This document shows, in pieces, positions 60,774 through 64,000 of a stretch of DNA of 64,000 nucleotides. The stretch covers positions 1,922,001 to 1,986,000 of the forward strand of contig NZ_JADBEE010000001.1 in NCBI RefSeq assembly GCF_014874065.1, in the 5' to 3' direction. How positions within the stretch are numbered: the first letter of the stretch is position 1; each line of letters begins with the position of its first letter. The translations under genes were made by a program, and so were the position numbers. The notes beneath the pieces were generated by a model, which was not told where the DNA came from, ran no database searches, and saw only the letters and a program-made list of their open reading frames with translations. Source of the stretch: Nesterenkonia halotolerans (lineage in GTDB: Bacteria; Actinomycetota; Actinomycetes; Actinomycetales; Micrococcaceae).

Positions 60774-62045
60774 GTGGAGAAGAGCAGCAGCCAGGACCCG
60801 CAGCAGACCCAGATGAACTGGGCGAAGAACCTGACGTACTCCGCCAGCCGACTCGAGCGGCCGCGCTCCGTGGCCGAGCTCAGCGAGATCGTCGCCGCTT
60901 GCGACCGGGTCAAGGCCCTGGGCAGCAGGCACAGCTTCAGCTCCGTGGCTGACACGACCGGCACGCTGATCGAGCTCATCGACATGCCGCGGATCTTCGA
61001 ACTGGACGCGGCTGCGGGTACGGTCACCCTGGACGCCTCCACGCGCTACGGCGACCTCGCTGCCGCGCTGCAGGCCGAAGGCTGGGCGCTGCCGAACATG
61101 GCCTCCCTCCCGCACATCACCGTGGCGGGCACCGTCGCCACCGGAACCCACGGCTCCGGGGATGGCAATCAGCCGCTGGCCTCCTCCGTGCGCAGCCTTC
61201 AGATGGTCCTTGCCGATGGCAGCGTGCGCACCTTCACCCGCGGAGAACCAGACTTCGACGGCGCGGTGGTCAGCCTCGGCGCCCTGGGCGTGGTCACCCA
61301 GCTCACCCTTTATGTCATCCCGAGCTTCGAGGTGCGCCAGGACGTCTATGCCGGAGTCAGCTGGGACGGCGTGCTGGCCGAGTTCGATGCGCTGACCAGC
61401 TCGGCGTACAGCGTGAGTCTGTTCACCCGGTGGACCGGTGAGGATTTCGGAATGGTGTGGATGAAGTCCACCCAGGAGCCGCCCGCCGAGGTGCTCGGGG
61501 TCTCGGCTCTGACCCAGGACATCGGTCTCGCCGAGGGACCCGCCGAATACGCCACGGATCAGTGCGGTCAGTGGGGCAGCTGGGACCAGCGCCTGCCGCA
61601 CTTCCGGCTGGACTTCACGCCCAGCAACGGCGAGGAGCTGCAGAGCGAGTACCTGCTGCCGCGCGAGCACGCGACCGAGGGGCTGCGCAAGGTCCGCCAG
61701 CTCGCCGCGGAGATCGAGCCCCTGCTGCTGATCACCGAGATCCGCACGATGGCTGCCGATGAACAGTGGATGAGCGGGGCCTCGGGCCGCGACACGGTCG
61801 GCTTCCACTTCACCTGGCGCCTGCTGCCGGAGGAGGTCGCCGAGGTGCTGGTGAAGATCGAGGAGCAGCTGCTTCCGCTGGGCGCACGGCCGCACTGGGG
61901 CAAGCGCTTCGTCACCACCGACATCGCCGCGCTGTACCCGAAGCTGGATCAGTTCACGGAACTCGCGGGGCGCCTGGATCCCACCGGCACCTTCCGCAAT
62001 GAGTTCCTGGAGCGGATGCTCTTCAGCTCCGGGCCCACAGACTAG
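60774..62045 (+). CDS. FAD-dependent alditol oxidase (AldO/xylitol-oxidase family)
   Basis: A 423-residue flavoprotein of the VAO family. The FAD segment VKALGSRHSFSSVADT holds the His to which FAD is covalently bound in AldO. TVATGTHGSGDGNQPLASSV follows, and the C-terminal ALDO part ends with GKRFVTTDIAALYPKL and RLDPTGTFRNEFLER. It would oxidise a terminal CH-OH of a polyol or sugar and give H2O2. The GTG at 60774 has GGAAGGA upstream. It lies between the SMP-30 lactonase and the DUF421 gene. Substrate is not assigned. Confidence 0.88.
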   Translation: MEKSSSQDPQQTQMNWAKNLTYSASRLERPRSVAELSEIVAACDRVKALGSRHSFSSVADTTGTLIELIDMPRIFELDAAAGTVTLDASTRYGDLAAALQAEGWALPNMASLPHITVAGTVATGTHGSGDGNQPLASSVRSLQMVLADGSVRTFTRGEPDFDGAVVSLGALGVVTQLTLYVIPSFEVRQDVYAGVSWDGVLAEFDALTSSAYSVSLFTRWTGEDFGMVWMKSTQEPPAEVLGVSALTQDIGLAEGPAEYATDQCGQWGSWDQRLPHFRLDFTPSNGEELQSEYLLPREHATEGLRKVRQLAAEIEPLLLITEIRTMAADEQWMSGASGRDTVGFHFTWRLLPEEVAEVLVKIEEQLLPLGARPHWGKRFVTTDIAALYPKLDQFTELAGRLDPTGTFRNEFLERMLFSSGPTD

Positions 62046-62059
62046 AAGGACGGGGCACC

Positions 62060-62563
62060 ATGTGGTTTGACACCTGGGCGGATCTGGGACGGATCCTGTT
62101 CGTCGGAGTCGCCGCCTACGCGGTGCTCGTCCTGGTGATCCGGCTCTCGGGCAAGCGAACCCTGAGCCAGCTCAACGCCTTCGACTTCATCGTCACGGTC
62201 GCCCTGGGCTCCACGCTGGCCACCATCCTGCTCAGCAGCGACGTCTCCTGGACCGAAGGCGCCTTCGCGCTGATCCTGCTCGCCGGCCTGCAGTTCGTGC
62301 TGGCGTGGATCTCCTCCCGGGTACCTGCTTTCCGCACTGTCATCACGGCGCGGCCGGCGGTGGTCCTCTGGCGCGGAGAGCTGCGCCACGACGCGCTGCG
62401 CAGGAACCGGCTGGCGGAGTCCGAGGTCTACCAGGCGGTGCGCAGCAGCGGTGCCGGCGATCTCTCCTCGGTCGCCGCGGTGGTGCTCGAGACCAACGGC
62501 AGACTCAGCGTCATCTCAGCGCAGAACCTCGGCGACGGCTCGGCGCTGGAGGACCTGGCCTGA
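62060..62563 (+). CDS. YetF/DUF421 family membrane protein
   Basis: A 167-residue protein with three N-terminal helices and a soluble C-terminal YetF domain. The motif VLVIRLSGKRTLSQLNAFDF and VTVALGSTLATILLS are characteristic of DUF421; the C-terminal part contains AVVLETNGRLSVI. Function unknown. It follows the oxidase gene by 14 bp. Confidence 0.88.
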   Translation: MWFDTWADLGRILFVGVAAYAVLVLVIRLSGKRTLSQLNAFDFIVTVALGSTLATILLSSDVSWTEGAFALILLAGLQFVLAWISSRVPAFRTVITARPAVVLWRGELRHDALRRNRLAESEVYQAVRSSGAGDLSSVAAVVLETNGRLSVISAQNLGDGSALEDLA

Positions 62564-62647
62564 GTCTGGGTTTCGGGGCGACGTGTCTCGCGCCACACAG
62601 CGTAAGGTTGAAACAGAGAACAGTTCTGCCGCTGCAAGGGAGTCTGA

Positions 62648-63889
62648 GTGACTGACCACATCAAAGACCAGTCGTCGAGCGCACGAGCCGAAGGATCAGG
62701 CCTGCGCGTCGCGATCATCGGTCATGCGTTCATGGGAGTGGCGCATACCCACGCCTGGCGCACCGCGCCACGCTTCTTCCCGATGACCCGCACCCCGGAA
62801 GTGGCGCTGCTGGTCGGTCGCGACGAGGCGCGCACCCGTGAGGCCGCTGCGCGGCTTCAGATCGCCGAGATCGAGACCGACTGGCGCCGCGCCGTCGAAC
62901 GCGAGGACATCGACATCGTCGACATCTGCACCCCGGGCAACACGCATGCGGAGATCGCGCTCGCGGCACTGGCGGCCGGCAAGCATGTGCTCTGTGAGAA
63001 GCCGCTGGCGAACTCTGTCAGCGAGGCCGAAGCGATGACCGCCGCGGCTCAGAAGGCCGCCGTCCACGGTGTGCGCAGCTTCTGTGGATTCAGCTACCGC
63101 CGCACCCCCGCGCTGGCCCTGGCGAAGCGCTTTGTGGAGGAAGGCCGGCTCGGCGACATCCGCCACGTGCGCGCGCAGTATCTGCAGGACTGGCTCAGCG
63201 ACGCTGACGCCCCGCTGAACTGGCGGCTGGACAAGGACAAGGCAGGAAGCGGCGCGCTGGGTGACATCGGCGCGCATTCGGTGGACGCCGCCCAGTGGGT
63301 CTGCGGGCAGCAGATCGAGGGCGTGTCGGCCATGATGCACACCTTCGTCGAGTCTCGTCCCGTGGCCGGCACCGCCGAAGGCCTCGGCGGCAGCGCGGCG
63401 GCAGGAGCGGAGCGCGGCCCGGTGACGGTCGACGACGCCGCAGCCTTCACCGCACGGTTCAGCGGCGGAGCCATCGGCGTCTTTGAGTCCACCCGCTTCG
63501 CGCTGGGACGACGCAACGCCAACCGCCTGGAGATCAACGGCAGCCTCGGCTCCATCGCCTTCGATTTCGAGCGGATGAACCAGCTCGAATACTTCGACGG
63601 TCGCGATGACCAGGCGGCACAGGGATTCCGCACGATCCAGGTCACCGACGCGGTCCACCCCTATACCGATCACTGGTGGCCGGTGGGACATGGCCTGGGC
63701 TACGGAGACCTCTTCGTGCACCAGGTGGCCGACGTCGTCGCCGCACTGGAGTCAGACGCCAGCCCACGCCCGGACTTCAGCGACGCGCTGACCGTGCAGC
63801 GCGTGCTCCACGCCGTGGAAGCCAGCGCCGGCGACGGCAGCCGATACACCCCGGTGGACCAGACCGCAGAGCTACGAGCCGGCAACTGA
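62648..63889 (+). CDS. Gfo/Idh/MocA family oxidoreductase
   Basis: A 413-residue NAD(P)-dependent sugar dehydrogenase. The Rossmann start VAIIGHAFMGVAHTHAWR has the GxxxMG-type loop, the EKP motif is HVLCEKPLANSVSEAE, and the catalytic-domain block is GALGDIGAHSVDAAQWVCG with Asp and His. The sequence resembles dehydrogenases that oxidise anhydro-sugars or glycosides at C3. The GTG at 62648 follows AAGGGAG. It is followed 32 nt later by a ThuA gene, a frequent partner in actinobacterial sugar clusters. Confidence 0.92.
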   Translation: MTDHIKDQSSSARAEGSGLRVAIIGHAFMGVAHTHAWRTAPRFFPMTRTPEVALLVGRDEARTREAAARLQIAEIETDWRRAVEREDIDIVDICTPGNTHAEIALAALAAGKHVLCEKPLANSVSEAEAMTAAAQKAAVHGVRSFCGFSYRRTPALALAKRFVEEGRLGDIRHVRAQYLQDWLSDADAPLNWRLDKDKAGSGALGDIGAHSVDAAQWVCGQQIEGVSAMMHTFVESRPVAGTAEGLGGSAAAGAERGPVTVDDAAAFTARFSGGAIGVFESTRFALGRRNANRLEINGSLGSIAFDFERMNQLEYFDGRDDQAAQGFRTIQVTDAVHPYTDHWWPVGHGLGYGDLFVHQVADVVAALESDASPRPDFSDALTVQRVLHAVEASAGDGSRYTPVDQTAELRAGN

Positions 63890-63921
63890 TCAGCAGCGAG
63901 AACACGACACTGAGAGAGAAC

Positions 63922-64000
63922 ATGACCAAGAGAGCACTCATCGTCCGCGGCGGCTGGGACGGGCACCAGCCCGTGGAGGCCACCGAGATGTTCCTGCCAT
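63922..64000 (+). CDS. ThuA family protein, 3'-truncated by window edge
   Basis: Only the first 26 codons lie in the window. The sequence TKRALIVRGGWDGHQPVEAT is a clear ThuA-like N-terminus (glutamine-amidotransferase-like fold linked to trehalose and other sugar use). It is the second gene of an operon with the Gfo/Idh/MocA gene; the ATG follows GAGAGAG. Confidence 0.8.
   Translation, partial: MTKRALIVRGGWDGHQPVEATEMFLP

Noticed and set aside
59733..61895. Minus-strand open frame of 720 codons
   Set aside because: It spans two well-supported plus-strand genes (SMP-30 and alditol oxidase) and shows the typical shadow composition.
1..64000. Prophage, transposon, CRISPR array or defence system
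   Set aside because: No integrase, transposase, phage structural gene, cas gene, regular spacer repeat or restriction/toxin gene was found; composition is even across the window.

Overview
The window is high-GC DNA with actinobacterial gene order and protein types: a mycothiol/inositol-type myo-inositol-1-phosphate synthase, the rpsF-ssb-rpsR-rplI block followed by dnaB, leaderless starts, LacI and WYL regulators and very acidic secreted lipoproteins. The best guess is a member of the Micrococcaceae (Arthrobacter/Nesterenkonia-like). There is no rRNA, tRNA, CRISPR array, prophage, transposase or integrase that I can see.

Region 1 (1-25.9 kb) is mostly core chromosome. It holds the end of ino1, a two-pore-loop-type K+ channel gene flanked by two 75-nt palindromic repeats exactly 1000 bp apart, a DUF418 membrane protein, an ABC exporter with a NarL-type two-component system in one overlapping operon, an M18 aminopeptidase, and rpsF-ssb-rpsR-rplI with an SD-sequestering leader. 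Then come a luciferase-like monooxygenase, glutaminase, a 700-bp gene-free stretch full of DnaA-box-like sequences, a hydrolase, a stand-alone condensation-domain gene that overlaps dnaB, and dnaB itself. The region ends with an SDR/WYL-regulator divergent pair, small membrane proteins, galactokinase, Ohr, pirin, two DUF202 proteins and a SurA-like lipoprotein.

Region 2 (25.9-64 kb) is a dense carbohydrate-catabolism region. A glycerate kinase and enolase-superfamily dehydratase face an ABC permease pair followed by a Gfo/Idh/MocA dehydrogenase and an NAD-dependent epimerase-type protein. A fully overlapping five-gene operon (41702 down to 35138) encodes Gfo/Idh/MocA, DUF993 aldolase-like, xylose-isomerase-like TIM barrel, a Gfo/Idh/MocA-DUF6807 fusion and a metal-ligand-poor M24 protein; a LacI regulator is divergent from it. 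Next are araR-like LacI, araBDA and a ChvE/MmsAB-type monosaccharide transporter, a GH106 alpha-L-rhamnosidase, an SMP-30 lactonase, an alditol oxidase, another Gfo/Idh/MocA protein and the start of a ThuA protein.

Four paralogous family-1 sugar-binding lipoproteins (33238, 43056, 53996, 58306) are scattered in this region, but there is only one MalFG-type permease pair and no cognate ATPase. Nearly every transport or catabolic unit starts with the same control layout: a sigma-70-like promoter, a CRP/GlxR-like 16-mer (TGTGA-N6-TCACA) on or near the promoter and a CG-centred LacI-type operator. The picture is a plant-polysaccharide feeder that imports oligosaccharides, hydrolyses them inside the cell and oxidises the sugars by several NAD- and FAD-dependent routes.
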